Positions 1-33,453 of a stretch of DNA of 64,000 nucleotides are shown one piece after another. A program made the position numbers and the translations under genes. Source of the DNA: Pisaster brevispinus (Eukaryota; Echinodermata; Asteroidea; Forcipulatida; Asteriidae); the NCBI GenBank assembly GCA_023634235.1, contig JAMKCF010000004.1, positions 4,691,202 to 4,755,201 on the forward strand, read 5' to 3'. Numbering within the stretch: position 1 is the first letter of the stretch; each line of letters opens with the position of its first letter. The notes under the pieces were generated by a model. It saw only the letters and a list, made by a program, of their open reading frames with translations, did no database searches and had not been told where the DNA came from.

Positions 1-330
1 CCATGGAATTATGCAGAGCAATAGTTTATGAGGGTCGGTGTTCATTGCAGAGCAGTGTTAGGCTGTATTACATTTACGTCACAGGAGAAAGCACTCTACG
101 TACATTTCTGCTGGGTTCCTGGGTATTATAACTTTATTACAAATCTTTTACACACACACACTTGTTATAATGAGATGATGTGTCCCTTCTGTGGTTGCAG
201 AGATGTCTCACTTTTTTTGCCTTCTTTTTTTGAGGGTCCACTCGTTATTTTGTGTACAGAATGTAAATTATGTACTTTGAAATTGTACAAAGTATTTTAA
301 AGACATTTTATGTTAAGTTACGTGTGCACG

Positions 331-476
331 GCTCGATTTCACAAAGAGTTAAGATTGATCTTAACTCCAAACCACTCCTAATTGCTAAGCAAAGTGTGAT
401 GTCACAATACAAATTACTATGGTAATACTGACAACTCATCTTAAGATGAATCTTAGCGCTTTGTGAAATTGACCCC
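331..476. repeat. Foldback MITE-like element, family A, copy 1
   Basis: Starts with CGATTTCACAAAGAGTTAAG and ends with the inverted CTTTGTGAAAT plus GACCCC. Internal landmarks shared with other copies are TTGCTAAGCAAAGTGTGATG, a CACAAT motif, and an ACTATGGTAATACTGACAAC block before the right terminus. Further copies lie at 17897-18046, 18221-18366, 31571-31950 (interrupted), 45493-45667, 46838-46988 and 49820-49980. No coding capacity; it looks like a non-autonomous DNA element. Confidence 0.75.
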
Positions 477-520
477 ACATCATACATATAAGGCCCTCTT
501 TATTGCGCTATTCTTGCTAT

Positions 521-704
521 TTAATCAATCAAATTAAAGCTTTCTGGATGGTAGCCTCAAATGCAGAATACTTTCTCAAGATAATTAATCAAATGAAAGC
601 TTTCTGGATGATAGCGTAAAATGCAGAATACTTTCTCAAGATAATTAATCGAATGAAAGCTTTCTGGATGATAGCGTAAAAATGCAGAATACTTTCTCAA
701 GATA
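521..704. repeat. Tandem repeat, about 60 bp x 3
   Basis: The block AAAGCTTTCTGGATG followed by ATGCAGAATACTTTCTCAAG recurs with a period of about 60 bp (TTTCTGGATG at 541, 601 and 661). The third copy has one extra A. Copies two and three are more alike than copy one. Confidence 0.85.
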
Positions 705-2367
705 CATTGTGGTATTTTCCCAGATAATTTGATTTAATTTAGATATTAAGTTAATTTATATGCGCCTGAAGCATTAATGAAGTACAGATGAATTGAATTG
801 CTCTGGGAGCTTTTTGTCTGTGAAGGTGAACGGTTTTCAGCACTTTTCTTGACAGCCATTTTGCCCAGATGAACAATGCAGATGTCATAGAAAATGGCGA
901 TTCGAGGCGTACATCGTAGCCTCGGTTGGCTCGCTCGCTGGAAATCAGCTGTTTTGATTAGGGAAGCATTTCCTGCCACAATAGCAGTGTAGACCCTTGC
1001 TCCTTGGGCCAAGGAAGAGGCCTAGTAGTAGGCCACTAGACAGCAAGGGGCCTGGCACACATCCCACTGCCGTGGACCACAGCTCTCTGCAAAATGCACC
1101 ACAGACTGCCCCTAGGGGGCCCCCAGCTGTACACTAAGTCTGCTGATTGTGGACTGGTTCAGTGCTTTAAAATGAGGTCAATTTAATAATAACGAGGGAG
1201 ATTCGCAGAGAGAGAAAAAAAAGAGCCATTTTGTTGTTGGCATTGGCAGGTAATGAGCAAAGTTTCATAGTGGTTTACATTTGGGGGGGGGGGGCAAGTT
1301 GTTGACTGGAAAGCTGACGTTTCACTGTCTTGTGTTGCTCTGATCACAGGTACACCTGGGATTTTTCTTTTAATACCGACTTAAAAAAAAAAAGAATCAT
1401 TCAAAAATTAGTTACATTTTTTATTCGACCATAAAAATAGTAGTTTGTCAAATACAACCGATGAATCGCTGCCACTTGGGGGGAAAAATCCACAAGACTG
1501 CTCAAAATAATTACTGGAACACAATTTGTTTTACAAGAGCTGCTTTATGAAACAGAGACAAAATTATTTGTAAATTTGAGCGGTGTAAGATTGATTGTTT
1601 GTAGATAAGATTAATTGTAGAGATTGGTGAATGAAACACCCCCTCCTGAATCAAAATGTGTTTGGGAAAAAACGGAGACTGTTGGATTTGTCCTGTCGGA
1701 GGTTTTTCTGACCGATAACACTGGTCTAAATTCTGTGGCTAAACATAAAACATGCACATGTACCTAGGGTCGTATGTGTGCATTGATTTGGGCCTGACGT
1801 TATATTATAAATGGTCACTAACACTAAATGCACTGACTGCACACGAATCAGATTCACAGAGTTCCAGACTACCTTTTCCGGGAGTGAGTTGTCAAAAATA
1901 AAACTGTAGGATCACCCATTCAGGGGGGAAAAGGTTGAAAATCCTGTGGAGGCCAGACTGGATCGTGCAGTCACAGTGGTGTCCTTTGTTTGAACTCCCC
2001 ATAAATGTAACAGGGTGCCATTGTGTAAAGGGTGTTCCTCATTGTGTTTATGAGGTCTGCACACCTGTCTGCTCTGCTATTATGGTTTCTATGTATGTAA
2101 ATGTATTTCAGCAAATTACTACATGTACGTCATGAGGAAGCACTAATTTAATTAAGGGGCCATTCCGAATAGCTGCTCCATTTTAAGGCATCACTTTGGA
2201 TAGACTGAATTGTCAGTTAGGATTTTTAGAATGAAAATTTTGGGTGAGGTGTGGGTAGATGGGTTCAGAATAAAAACAGATTGAAACAAAAGTCAAAATA
2301 TTTATAGATTGGTTATTCCAATTGGCCCTCTTTGCTTTTATCGTGGAATGGCTAGGGATGAGAAATG

Positions 2368-2530
2368 TTGACTTTTATCTGAATACAGACTTTTTGGATC
2401 TCCCTCGTGAAGAAAATCAATTATTATTTTCTTCAGATATAAAGAAATCATGCTCCTTGCTCTAAGAAGCTCTTAGGAATCTAGAACTCCAGGGGTTAAT
2501 ACCAAAAGGTGGAAATGCCATCAAGCTGGC
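2368..2530 (+). repeat. Dispersed repeat (family J) in AHCYL upstream intron
   Basis: Contains ACTTTTATCTGAATACAGAC, then a GTGAAGAAAA segment, and ends with TACCAAAAGGTGGAAATGCC. The same order recurs at 5290-5425 and 16140-16345 in the same orientation and at 34360-34560 reversed, so this is an interspersed repeat of about 150-200 bp rather than an exon. Confidence 0.65.
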
Positions 2531-3268
2531 AAATGTTTTGTGTGTAATTGTACAAAAACAAATCACTCATTTTGTCATTCAAAAGCATTTACATCGTGAG
2601 AAGACCTTGGAGTTTGAAGAGCGTATGTAACAGCCAGGTCAAACTCTTAAACTCTTTTCTTGCATGAATCATCAACGAAAGACTACATGTACATATGTAG
2701 CTCGCTGCAACTCCCATGGGCTCCTGGTGATCAGCGAAGCCAGTTTGTGTCAAGTGGGAGTGGCTTACAGTGGAATTACTTCATACTTCAGGCCTCAAAA
2801 TAACCCACGGCACCTATAGCAATTACCACGGTGCCCTGTGCTTTTTGCTGTGGTGCCCTCTGCAAGGTTCCAATTACAAATTTTACATTTCCCTCATAGA
2901 AGTGCCCCTCCTTACCAGAGGGAAATTGCCATGCCCCTTCAAGAGCGAAGTTCAAGGCCTGTTAAGAACGATAGTGAGCGGGTTCTACCCTATGGCGCTG
3001 AGAACTTTCAACAGAATGGATCCGAGTGGTTTGACAGTCCCAACGGCTCAGTACACAACCAATAGGGACACCGCTGAAAAATAAATCAATCAATCAATAA
3101 ATAAACCGGCCCAAACAATGGGAGAACAAAAAGAAGTCCTTAATTTACATGCACTTGGGCGACAAACGAGTGTGTTTCCAACTTTTGGGTCAGAGATTTT
3201 GAGCACTGCCGGAGTACTGGTTCTACTTTTTAAACGTTGGTTCTTCTTCCGATTCTTATCATCAACAG

Positions 3269-24135
<20,867 letters not shown>

Positions 24136-24298
24136 CGAAGGGTCATCACCAAAGAAGGACGAAGACTTGAATGGACAAGAAATTATTAGCAGAAAAAAAA
24201 CCATTGCCAATAACACCAGACAGACGAGCATCCTCGTATCGCTCAGGAGTTAAGACCCATGATAAACGGACCTGTTTGATATTTACTGGGAAAACAAT

Positions 24299-24308
24299 AA
24301 TAAATAAA
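24299..24308 (+). terminator. AHCYL polyadenylation signals
   Basis: Two overlapping AATAAA hexamers follow the TAA stop by about 165 bp, giving a short 3' UTR. Later A-rich stretches could provide other ends. Confidence 0.6.
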
Positions 24309-25657
24309 CGTAAAAAAAAAATAAAAAATGTGAAGAGATGATTTAAAGAAGATATATTTACTATAAATTCAGTATTTGTGGAAAGGTGTAAATGCTACTC
24401 CCCGCTCAGTGGGTTAATCCATCGGATTGAAGACCTTTTTGTTTAATATTATGGTTGTAGTATTTGAAGGTCACACTGTTGTGTCGCAGTTTAGCCAAAA
24501 TGCCGGGCAAATGATTGAGGAGCTGTGGTCAAGAAGCACCTTTTGTTTGTCTAAAATTGCCGGTTGAACCGGTCAGAAGCTGTTTCCGTCACGCCGTCTC
24601 CTCAGTGCTATATGATTCTTTTTTTTGCAATTTCGTATTTGAAGCGATCGAAAGAGGCTTAAAAGATACGGCAATCCCAGCCAAAATGCTTGGGCCACGT
24701 GATTACCCTCCCTCGTCCCCACGCTCCCCCACTCAATGTTGTTAACCCAAGCTGGAGTGCAGACTGCACAATGACAACCAACATTGATTGGGGGGGGGCA
24801 ACGAGATGTGACTGGGATTGTAGGTCAAATTTTTAGCCGATTTGACCCTAAAGTTTACGGCGAAAATTGCGCCATGCAACCTCCAAAATGGCCCGGAATG
24901 GCAACTTCTAAAATGGCTACAAATCAGAGAGACAAGTCATCAAATGCCACAGAAAATTTTTTCGCTAACATGTTTATTTTGGGCGAAACAAATATTTTGG
25001 GGTAAGATATATTACCGATAAACTCATTCACCAGTGGCTTCAAAATGTGGTAAGCCAATTTTATAAAAAGGGCCTGGTTGTACTGAAGTGACGACATGAG
25101 TTTTGGGGGGCTGATAACGGCTTTCTGCTAAGTGGGACGCTCATGCTTGGGGTGAATCAGTGGTTTGAGCTGCTCTTTGAAATTGTCTATTGAGGAATCC
25201 AGCTGGTCATATCCTATGAAATACAAATTTGCCCCAGGTTTATAAAATAAAATTCCTTTTTAAAAAAATCAAGATAAAAGTGATTCTGAAAAGTAAGCTT
25301 GCAGATACAGGGACAAATTGGGAACTTTGGTATCTCTCTAAATTCACAGAGCAGCTCAATGTGTGTATCAATTTTATGATTTACCGGGCATCAAGTAAGT
25401 AGGGAATCGGCTAACGACACTATGCATCATGTGTTTATTTTGGGCCAGTATAATTGGGGGGGGGGGGGGGGTTTCGGCCGAGTGACGTTGTTATGTGCTT
25501 AGTGAAACAGTTTTCTGGATCGTTGTGAATGTACCTTCACTTTCAGAAGGCATCGTAGATTTTAATTCCTTCCAGAATAATAAGCAAGTCATCATTCCTG
25601 TAAAATGAAGGTAACCAATAGAAATGTATTTATATTATTATTTGAGTTGAGTTTAGC

Positions 25658-25755
25658 TTTGAAACTGTGCATGGTGGGGAAATACAATCAAGTGAGGTTT
25701 GCGGATACACCATGTGGGGTCAAATCTCTCTGTGAGTTGTGGTGGTTTGAAACGT
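25658..25755. repeat. Half copy of hairpin family D
   Basis: GAAACTGTGCATGGTGGGG, then AGGTTTGCGG, ACACCATGTGGGG and AAATCTCTC match the arm of 13385-13529 with more divergence than the 22503 copy. Confidence 0.6.
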
Positions 25756-26429
25756 TAGCATCTAGCAACGGAGTCCAGCATTCTCCTGAAGACGACCAGA
25801 GCGTACTGATTCAAACGTCGACTTGTTACGCCACCGATTCTATTCAGAACCACCGTAAAACTCCTGGAGAGATTTTATGTACCAACATGGTGTCCCCTCC
25901 AACCTCACCAGATTGTTTGAGTCGTTGACGTACAGCCCTCCCTCATGTGTATTGCACGCGATACATGTAGAGATGGTGGTGTAGAAACGAAACGGGCAGC
26001 TTTCCAAGCCACTGGGCTTTTAATGCCCCAATTTCTAAAGGCTGTCTAAGCAGGACTTAACGGAAGAGCAGGGAGCCAGTCACAAACCGTTGACATTACC
26101 CTGGTTTCGGGCTGGTAACCCTATTTTTGCCAAGCATGACTTCTCTTTGCTTAGCAAATGGTGTGTTCTTACGACAGCTTTTTTTCAAATTTGGTCTTGG
26201 TCATTTACTTAGTAGTTGTGATTATTTTTTGTTTTATACCTCGAAGGAGTTCATCAGGGAAGTAATTGTAGACTAGATTCAAATAGATGATCAACTAATT
26301 GTAAATGCCAAAAGAGTTATCAATGTTTAAATCTTGGCGCAAACCTATTATTTTCTATAGTATATTTTTTTCTCAAGTTCTACCTGATTTGTGCTCTGTG
26401 CTGGTCATTTATTGTCTAGTAAAAAATAT

Positions 26430-26707
26430 TAAGCACGGTTCAAACTTCACGCGAAAGCGAGGCAAAATTTATTGCGCCACAATGGAAGACTTTGGGAAGC
26501 TTGGTGGCAGCAGACTTACCAGGTAAATTTCCATTGTTTACGACGTTCTGAGCATGCGCACACTTCCGCAAGAGCGATGGATTTACCTGGTAAGTCTGCT
26601 GCCACCTAGCGTCCCAAAATTCCCCCATTGGGAAAAACAGGGCGTACCGATCATTGCTTCACCAAAATTTTAGCATTTTCATTCGCGTGAAGTATGAACG
26701 GGGCTTT
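26430..26707. repeat. Foldback element, family G, copy 2
   Basis: Outer ends GTTCAAACTTCACGCGAA and TTCGCGTGAAGTATGAAC are inverted. Inner arms GGCAGCAGACTTACCAGGTA and ACCTGGTAAGTCTGCTGCC pair perfectly around a spacer containing GAGCATGCGCACAC. Confidence 0.8.
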
Positions 26708-27498
26708 AGTGTTTTATTTCTGCCTCGTACCCTTTCAATCTCCATTTTTTCTCCTCGGCTTTGGATGATAAAAAAAAAGAAGAGATTTATCATGAAGTTA
26801 TTTTATGTAGGATTTTATCAAGAGCAATAAATATAAAAAAGAAGTAATCCAGTATTTGTACTTGTAGGGGTTAAGGATGCGTACACTCATCATTAAGAAA
26901 TCAACTTACCCAGCTCGATATGAAAACGCTGTGATCCATCTGTTTAATTGCTTCTTATTGTAGCTTGAGTAATTTTCCCCTTCCTTTTGTTTGTCAAGAA
27001 TTTATGTGAAAAAGTAGGACATTTCTTGTGAATATCTTGCTCAGAATCCCCCTTCCTCTGTGTAACGTTTCAGTTTATTAAGAGTATTAAGTAAAACAAT
27101 CTTGCACTTTTGATTTTGTTTTTGTTTTTTTTTCTCTGAGGCTCTAATTGTATGATAAACAAGTTGCATTGTACAAATCGATATAAAGTAAGGGTTATAA
27201 CTGGACGGGAGGTGAGACTGCTCTACCAGGGGCCAACTTCATAAAGCTGTCAAGTGCTTAGATGTGTGATGGAACAACTCTGCACAGAACTGTCTGTGTA
27301 CTTGTACAGCCCCAGTGGGCTTTCACTTTGGTCGAAACGCTACAGTTTCTGTGTGTCGCAAAGAAAAGTGAGTTGTACTAGGGCTGTGCAATGCATAGAT
27401 GCATTCATCAGTTGATATTGCAGGTTGGCAGGTTAGCATTCCAACCATGTGGTTGACATTGAATGGTCAGATAGTCAGAGGGTTACATGTAGGTATAG

Positions 27499-27722
27499 GG
27501 GCTAAATTTCATAAGCCCTGTATGCAGATGTTTTGTGCTTATGGAGCGGCCATTAGCAGAGTTTCATAAACACTGCTTACCAAAAGCAAAGCAAAAGGCA
27601 CACACTTGCTGTCAAGTCTTCTTGAATGTTCATGAAAAACACTTCAGCTTACTCATTTTGTTATGCTATATAGTAAAGCACAAACATTTGCCTAGCGGTA
27701 AACAGCTTTATGATATTGGGCC
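27499..27722. repeat. Foldback element, family C, copy 2
   Basis: GGGGCTAAATTTCATAAGCC at the left and GCTTTATGATATTGGGCCC at the right, with CTGCTTACCAAAAGCAAAGC inside. Confidence 0.7.
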
Positions 27723-29584
27723 CTGAAGTTTCGCTGACAGTGAGCTTGGGCCGTGGGTCTGTTTGAGGGTTAGCATGGGGTGGATCGTAACCCCTCAGTC
27801 AGGTGAGGATTGTGGTGAGGTTTTAGGTGAGGTTTGCGGATGATTGTAATCCTCCTGGTGGTTGAGAAGGCCTGTATGTAGCATCAAGAAGATATACACT
27901 CACGAGTAAATTATACACGGGCCAATATATTAATCTATCGATGAAAATTCTGTATAAAAACTTCTGTAAAGTTATACACTTGTAAATGTCATGAAAAGAG
28001 TACATTTTTACAAGATTTTAATGAGAGCTGCACGTACCACCTTAACAAAGAAAAACTCTGAAAATATCGTCAGAGAAACTGTAAAAAAAAAAGGAAAGAT
28101 TGTAAAATCAAGTGGACTTTTTGTTCCCTTTGAAGGGAATGTTAATTTTTTGTCATGATGAGAAGCTGCTCTGAAATTAGTCACCCATTGAAGTTCAGTC
28201 CCTTTTGTTCATTCTTGATCAAGTCAGAATTTGAATTCCTTTGTAATATCGATGAGCGCTGATTTTTTTGTTTTTTTGTTTTTTTAGGACAACGCTTAGA
28301 TAAGGTTTTTAAAAAAAACCTCTACATCTCTTCTTTATGCAAGAAATGCTTGTGAACGCAGGACCAAATGTTATAGAGCCGTTGAGCAGAAAATATTGCT
28401 TTGAACACAGGAAGCGGGGACCAGTCATAAGTGGTACATGCGACAGGCTACCGGGGACCCAATTTTATGGCTCTGCATACCGCAGAATTCTGCAATTTTT
28501 GTGTTCTTCACTTTCAGGCTTAGGGCCAAATGTCTGCATTAGCTGTGTAAGTGAAGAATGCTTGTAATGTGAAGGATTTGTCTGTTAAGCGGAGGGTTTT
28601 TGCTCGGGGTCAGCAGAGCCACGAAATTGGACTTCGGTACTCAACTTTCAAAAAAGCAAAACTTTCAAAGCAAATTTTTAGGCTGAACTGCTCTGTGAGT
28701 AAATTGGTCCCCCGCATGGTCTCCATAAACTGGAGAAATTAAGACAGAAATCAACTGAATTTTGAATGCGGTAAAAAGACAACAAACAAAAAAAGTTATG
28801 ACAATTATGCAATTCAATTTCTAGTAAGATATTGTTCTCCAGAGTGTGTGTGGCACCAAGTCTGAACAATTTTACCTCCAGTGTTGGTTGCTTAAATAAA
28901 TTATAAAAAATAAAGTAGAGTTAGGTTATATTTAACAAAATCAAGGATACAATTAATATTATTATGATTATAAAAAGAATGAAATTGTTAAATGGAAATG
29001 GTGTTTGTGTTGATCTTTTGTGCTCTGGTTGAAGGATTCCAAACTGGGTTTTGGAAGCATGTGACTGGCTCAGGCAAAACCTTAATCTTCCTCCCAATTT
29101 TCATACAAGTAAGTGAGATGTTGATATTTTTTGTGAAAGTTAACAACTATCCAAACAATGTTTTCAGACATATTCCTTCAGAATCGAGCATGATATTTTG
29201 CTTTGGGGAAAAACAAGTTTGAACATTTTTATTAAGATCAAGGGCTGACACGTGGTAGAGGTTTTGATAGACTTTACAAGGCTATTTCAGAAGAACTTAC
29301 GAAGTAAGAAGAATATATGCCTGCAGAATCTAGAGCAAATACTCAATGTAGTGACATGAACATTTCAAATTGGCTCCTGGTGTAAATTTGTTGACCTTTT
29401 GTGGGTGATGCACTTTATGGTAAACGCCATAAAAAATTTTGAGTTGAGACAGAGCTAGGCCCTAGCTCTGGCCTCAGCTTAGGCTCTGTCTGTGTGTCTG
29501 AAGCCCCATACCAAAAGCGTATCTTTTCAAAATAATTGACGGAGGCTCAAGCCAAATCCCAAGCCGTGATTTTGAAAAGGAGCC

Positions 29585-29727
29585 TGGGGTAGATTTCAAA
29601 AAGAGTTAAGACTAGTCTTATCTCGAGTTAGGACGAGTTACTCGTCCTAACTTAGGACTAGCCTTAAGTTTTTAAAAACTCCTAGGACTAGTCCTAAGTT
29701 AGGACTATCTTTGTGAAATCGACCCCT
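29585..29727. repeat. Foldback element, family B, copy 3
   Basis: GGGGTAGATTTCAAAAAGAG ... CTTTGTGAAATCGACCCC, with the GAGTTAGGACGAGTTACTCG interior and ACTAGTCCTAAGTTAGGAC words seen at 21386-21621. Confidence 0.8.
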
Positions 29728-29804
29728 GGTCTTGGAATACTCTACCAATTCTTCTGGTTTCCGATCTTCTTGTCAACAATGACGCATCCTGGCAGAGCAG
29801 ACTC

Positions 29805-30101
29805 AAGTTCTAGTAGCTAAAGCATCAGGGTGTGGGTTTGAATCCCAGTCATGACACTTGTGTCCTTGAACAAAACACTTGACTATAATTGCTTCTCATC
29901 ACCCAGGGATAAATGGGTACCTGTGAGGGCAGAGATGGTTCTTGTGATTGAGTAAGCTTGGTGCGCTACTTGGCAGCACAGGCTGTATACTCCCTAGGGA
30001 GCCAAGATGGTTTAAGGAATGAAATAAATGGCTTGATGCCAGGTAATAATTTTTGAAGCATAATGAAAAGTTCTTTGGAGTTGTGCTATAAATAAGAGCC
30101 G
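29805..30101 (+). repeat. tRNA-derived SINE
   Basis: Has an A-box-like TAGTAGCTAAAGC and a B-box-like GGGTTTGAATCCC near its start. A body follows with GACACTTGTGTCCTTGAACA, ATTGCTTCTC, AAATGGGTACCTGTGAGGGC and CAGCACAGGCTGTATACTCC, then a GTGCTATAAATAAGAG end. A reversed relative of the head and central block is at 50150-50420. Confidence 0.75.
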
Positions 30102-31570
30102 TTTTTACATTAGGACTCATACCTCGGGCTTATTGATGCAATTTTAAACAACATTCGTACAAAAATGAATCAATCTTCACAACATAGTTTCATTTCTTTT
30201 GTTTTTACTGTCTTCAACTGAACAAAATCCACTTCCTATGTACACAATATTTCTATTCTTGAATTCTAAAACTGTACAAAATAATACACACCCACCATAC
30301 TTGTACATTAATAATTACAGTGCATTTTCTCTGCTAGAAACGACAATCAAGATGTATCACCCGTGTGTTAAACTAATTATTCAACTACAGTGTTGGCAAA
30401 TTCGGTTTGCTGAATTTCTTTAAAAAAATAGTAGTGTGCCAAATAAATAAAATAAAAAATGTAAATAAGTTAAGACTTGGTCACAATCTATTTGGCAAAA
30501 TCATTGCTTTATGGGCATTGATTAAACCAGGAAGGGCAAGTTGGATGTACTTATACAATTAATGCCGATGTTCAAAAACCTTGCACATGTAACTTTTTTT
30601 CTTCTAAAAATAGAGTATCACGAGTAGCCTTTGTTGCTAAGGGCATTCTATGTCCACATGACTGTTCAAGCCCCAGCCGTAGCCGCAAACTTGTACACAG
30701 CCCAATCGTCCAATTCAAGGGGAGCTAAAGCAATACTCTCAGTTGACAAAGTACTCAACTTAGCATCAATAAAAACAAATTTTCAGTTATTTCAAAGTGC
30801 ACAAAAAAAGAGATGGGAAGCGTGTATAACACTGTAAAACTACATTGTATATAACACATAGAGTCCAAAATGGTGCACCAAGACTGCGATGTCAATGTCA
30901 GGTGAATTAAGGGATAATAGATTTCATTCAACGTAACCAAAATGAGGCTGACAAGACAGCAGTCTAGCCACTTTTCCCATGTACTCCAAATCAGCTTTCA
31001 TTATTGCATTATTCACACGGGGAACAAGACCACAGAGGTTCCGGCATGATGAAAGTCTACATTGTTTTTAAACATTAGTAGGAAAAACAATTCAAGAGGC
31101 TGTACAATAAAATAAAACTGTTGTCTACCCTGAGTATATAGTTTATGTTTGTAAACAACCAACAACAACAGTAATTACAACACACTACACCATCTCCATC
31201 CAACAACGATCAAGTCTGTCGGCTTGACAATGGCTCCTTACTGTCAGACAGCATACTATAACAAGCATCCAGATTTTCTTTTTTTAAATCATGGCTTAAA
31301 AAGTTTTAAAGAATTTATGGTATTCAGAACGCCATAAATCTGGCAAATAAAAGACACCTTAAAACATTGTTAAAATTCACCCAAAAAAAGATGATTTGTG
31401 TATGTTTGAAACAATTTGATTCAATGGGAATGTAAAACAGCTACATGTAGAGGAAAAACACACTCCTTTCCTTTCCGCTCCTACTGTATCAAACAGCGTC
31501 ATCTTCTGATAAAATGTTTGCAAATTGTGTAATTTGAAGAGAGCAATGTGGTGTTTAAATCTACAGTGCC

Positions 31571-31950
31571 CAGGGGGCGATTTCACAAAGCACTAAGATT
31601 CATCTTATGACAAGTCATCAATATCGCCACAGTGATTTGCATTGCAATGTGCTCCCTTAACGCTGGTCTGCTGACCACCAGTTAAAACACCCCGAGGACC
31701 AGTCACACCTCCGGTCAGTGGTCTGGCTGGCTAGTTCAGTGTTGAAATGCATCCCTATTTAATTTGAGGTATGGAAAGGTGAAAAAGCTGGTGGATTTTT
31801 AGTGAAATGACAAGCTAATCAGTCATGTTGGCCAGTCACTAAAAATATTAGGGGCAAACCCGTACAATTGTGACATCCCACGTCCCTTACCCATCAAGAT
31901 TGATACAAATTTGAAGATCAATCTTTAGTTCCTTGTCAAATCGCGCCCCA
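31571..31950. repeat. Family A foldback element interrupted by element N (nested insertion)
   Basis: 31571-31647 is the left part (GGCGATTTCACAAAGCACTAAG) and 31869-31950 the right part (AGATCAATCTTTAGTTCC...AAATCGCGCCCC). Between them lies the second copy of element N (about 31648-31868, homologous to 9372-9605). The break falls at the ATTG/TGACATC position of family A. Confidence 0.7.
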
Positions 31951-32221
31951 ACACTTTTCAGGGACAAAAACCGCTGTCTTTGTTTCAAACATTTAAGAAG
32001 TGCTGTCTGTGTATTAATAGTGAATCCACACACCGCTAATTTCCCCCCGCTAAATTCATGGTGCCACAAATATCAAAGTCTACCAGAGTATCAAACGAAA
32101 ACCACTTAAAAAAAACACCTGGGGTTCAAGTCAGCCACCTCTAGGTTGGGTAGGAATACCTCCCTCGGCTTCCCGGGTTTTTCGGATTCAGATGTAAAAA
32201 AACATCTCATACAAAAACCCT

Positions 32222-32402
32222 AGCATTGGCAGCCATTGGCGAGGTCAAAAACATGGAAAAGTGCACGCACCGCACACAACTCTCGGCCAATGATAGGTTG
32301 TCATTTATCTCAAGTGAGGGCGCTGTTTGGGTCTTGTGACATCATATGCAAGAGGTGTGTATCCCCCACTATCGACAAATAAAATGTAATGCATTTCTAA
32401 AA
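32222..32402. repeat. Dispersed repeat, family I
   Basis: Words GCCAATGATAGG, AAGTGAGGGCGCTGTTTGGG and TGACATCATATGCAAG recur in the same order at 33122-33262. Diverged relatives with GGCCAATGA and GAGGGCGCCCTACT lie at 35482-35590, 36182-36292 and 52975-53150. Confidence 0.6.
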
Positions 32403-32611
32403 CAAGGAAGCTTCACAGATGTTTCACTTGCTTAAGTCTACTCTTTACGACAAAACTTTCATAAATTGATATTTTTTGAAAAGCACACATTGAAAATTGA
32501 ATGAAGAAGTATTTATTTTCTCTCCAGCTTTTCCAAGGAATGTATACTATCCGGTATTTCACTTTTTAATCCATATTAACAAAATTTGGGCTGGAGAGTA
32601 TCCCAAAACCT

Positions 32612-32801
32612 TTGCAGAATTTCATAATTTGTTAAGCACACTGAATTGCTTAGCACAGAGCAGTTTCGCTTAGCAGAAACAAGTTTACCAGCCCAAATAT
32701 CTGTAGAGTGTTTTTTTATTGGTTATCTGATAATTTAGGCTTGGCAGAGACATTGGCTAAGCACAATTTTCCTGCTGAAAAGCTTCACCGAATTGGGCCC
32801 G
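32612..32801. repeat. Foldback element, family C, copy 3
   Basis: AGAATTTCATAATTTG at the left and GAATTGGGCCC at the right, with GCTTAGCAGAAACAAGTTTA and ACCAGCCC inside. More degenerate than the copies at 47.1 and 49.6 kb. Confidence 0.65.
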
Positions 32802-33121
32802 TATTTTAATATCGCTATAATGGGCTTTTCAATTCTACGGTGGGAGGGGCTTAAAATGGTGGGCAGGGAGGATGGTTCCCTCGGAGAAAAGCTCAGTTGA
32901 CAACCCCGTTACTGTGGGTAACCGTTCCTCTGTTGCAGAGGATGAATAGACCCCTTGGGCATATGCACGGGTACTTGTGGGGTCCAATACACCACGGAAC
33001 AATGGACCACACAACAATGGAATTCTTTGTTCAACCTGGACCCCACAGGGGAATTCTTCAGAAAAGGGAATAATAGAACAATAGAAGGACCCCACAAGCC
33101 ACCATCTGTGAGGGTGTGTGC

Positions 33122-33262
33122 GTAGGCTGCCATCGATGAGGTCAAACAATGGAAACGCGCACGTGTATACGTGCCAAGTACATCTTTCAGAAAGTGATAG
33201 GTCTTCCTTTGACCTCAGTGAGGGCGCTGTTCAAGCTTGAGACATCATATACAAGGGGTCTA
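33122..33262. repeat. Dispersed repeat, family I, copy 2
   Basis: GCTGCCATCGATGAGGTC, GATAGGTCTTCCTTTGACCT, GTGAGGGCGCTGTTCAAGC, GACATCATATACAAGG. It lies in the expected NRF1 3' UTR or just beyond. Confidence 0.6.
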
Positions 33263-33453
33263 TTATTGTGTAAGGATTATTTGATGTACTGCTACCCCCT
33301 GCCTCATTATGCATACAGATTGAAGGATGAGACACTTTCAGACTTTCAAGGTGGATTTCTGTGGTCAGGGGTAGCGGTTTGGATACAAGAGAGAAGGGGG
33401 CGGGAAGGAGGGGGGGGGGAGACAAACCAGAAGCATTTAGTGTAGCCTTAAAC

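Larger units (their letters stand above)
1..3268. other. 5' intron/upstream part of the AHCYL gene, no coding exon recognised
   Basis: No open frame here resembles the missing AHCYL N-terminus, which would be roughly 40-45 residues by comparison with the human protein. The true first coding exon is therefore probably left of the window. The stretch holds a foldback element (331-476), a three-copy tandem repeat (521-704), short poly-A and poly-G runs, and two dispersed repeats near 2368-2530 and 2780-2965. The longest frames (about 100 codons at 2770-3084) lie inside repeat DNA and look like chance. Confidence 0.6.
24311..33453. other. Intergenic region between AHCYL and NRF1 (convergent genes)
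   Basis: No coding gene recognised in 9 kb. It holds elements at 25658-25755, 26430-26707, 27499-27722, 29585-29727, 29805-30101, 31571-31950, 32222-32402, 32612-32801 and 33122-33262. The NRF1 3' UTR must enter from the right; a minus-strand AATAAA at 32512-32517 is one candidate end. The longest frame (107 codons, 25605-25928) crosses a family D repeat and is not supported. Confidence 0.6.
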
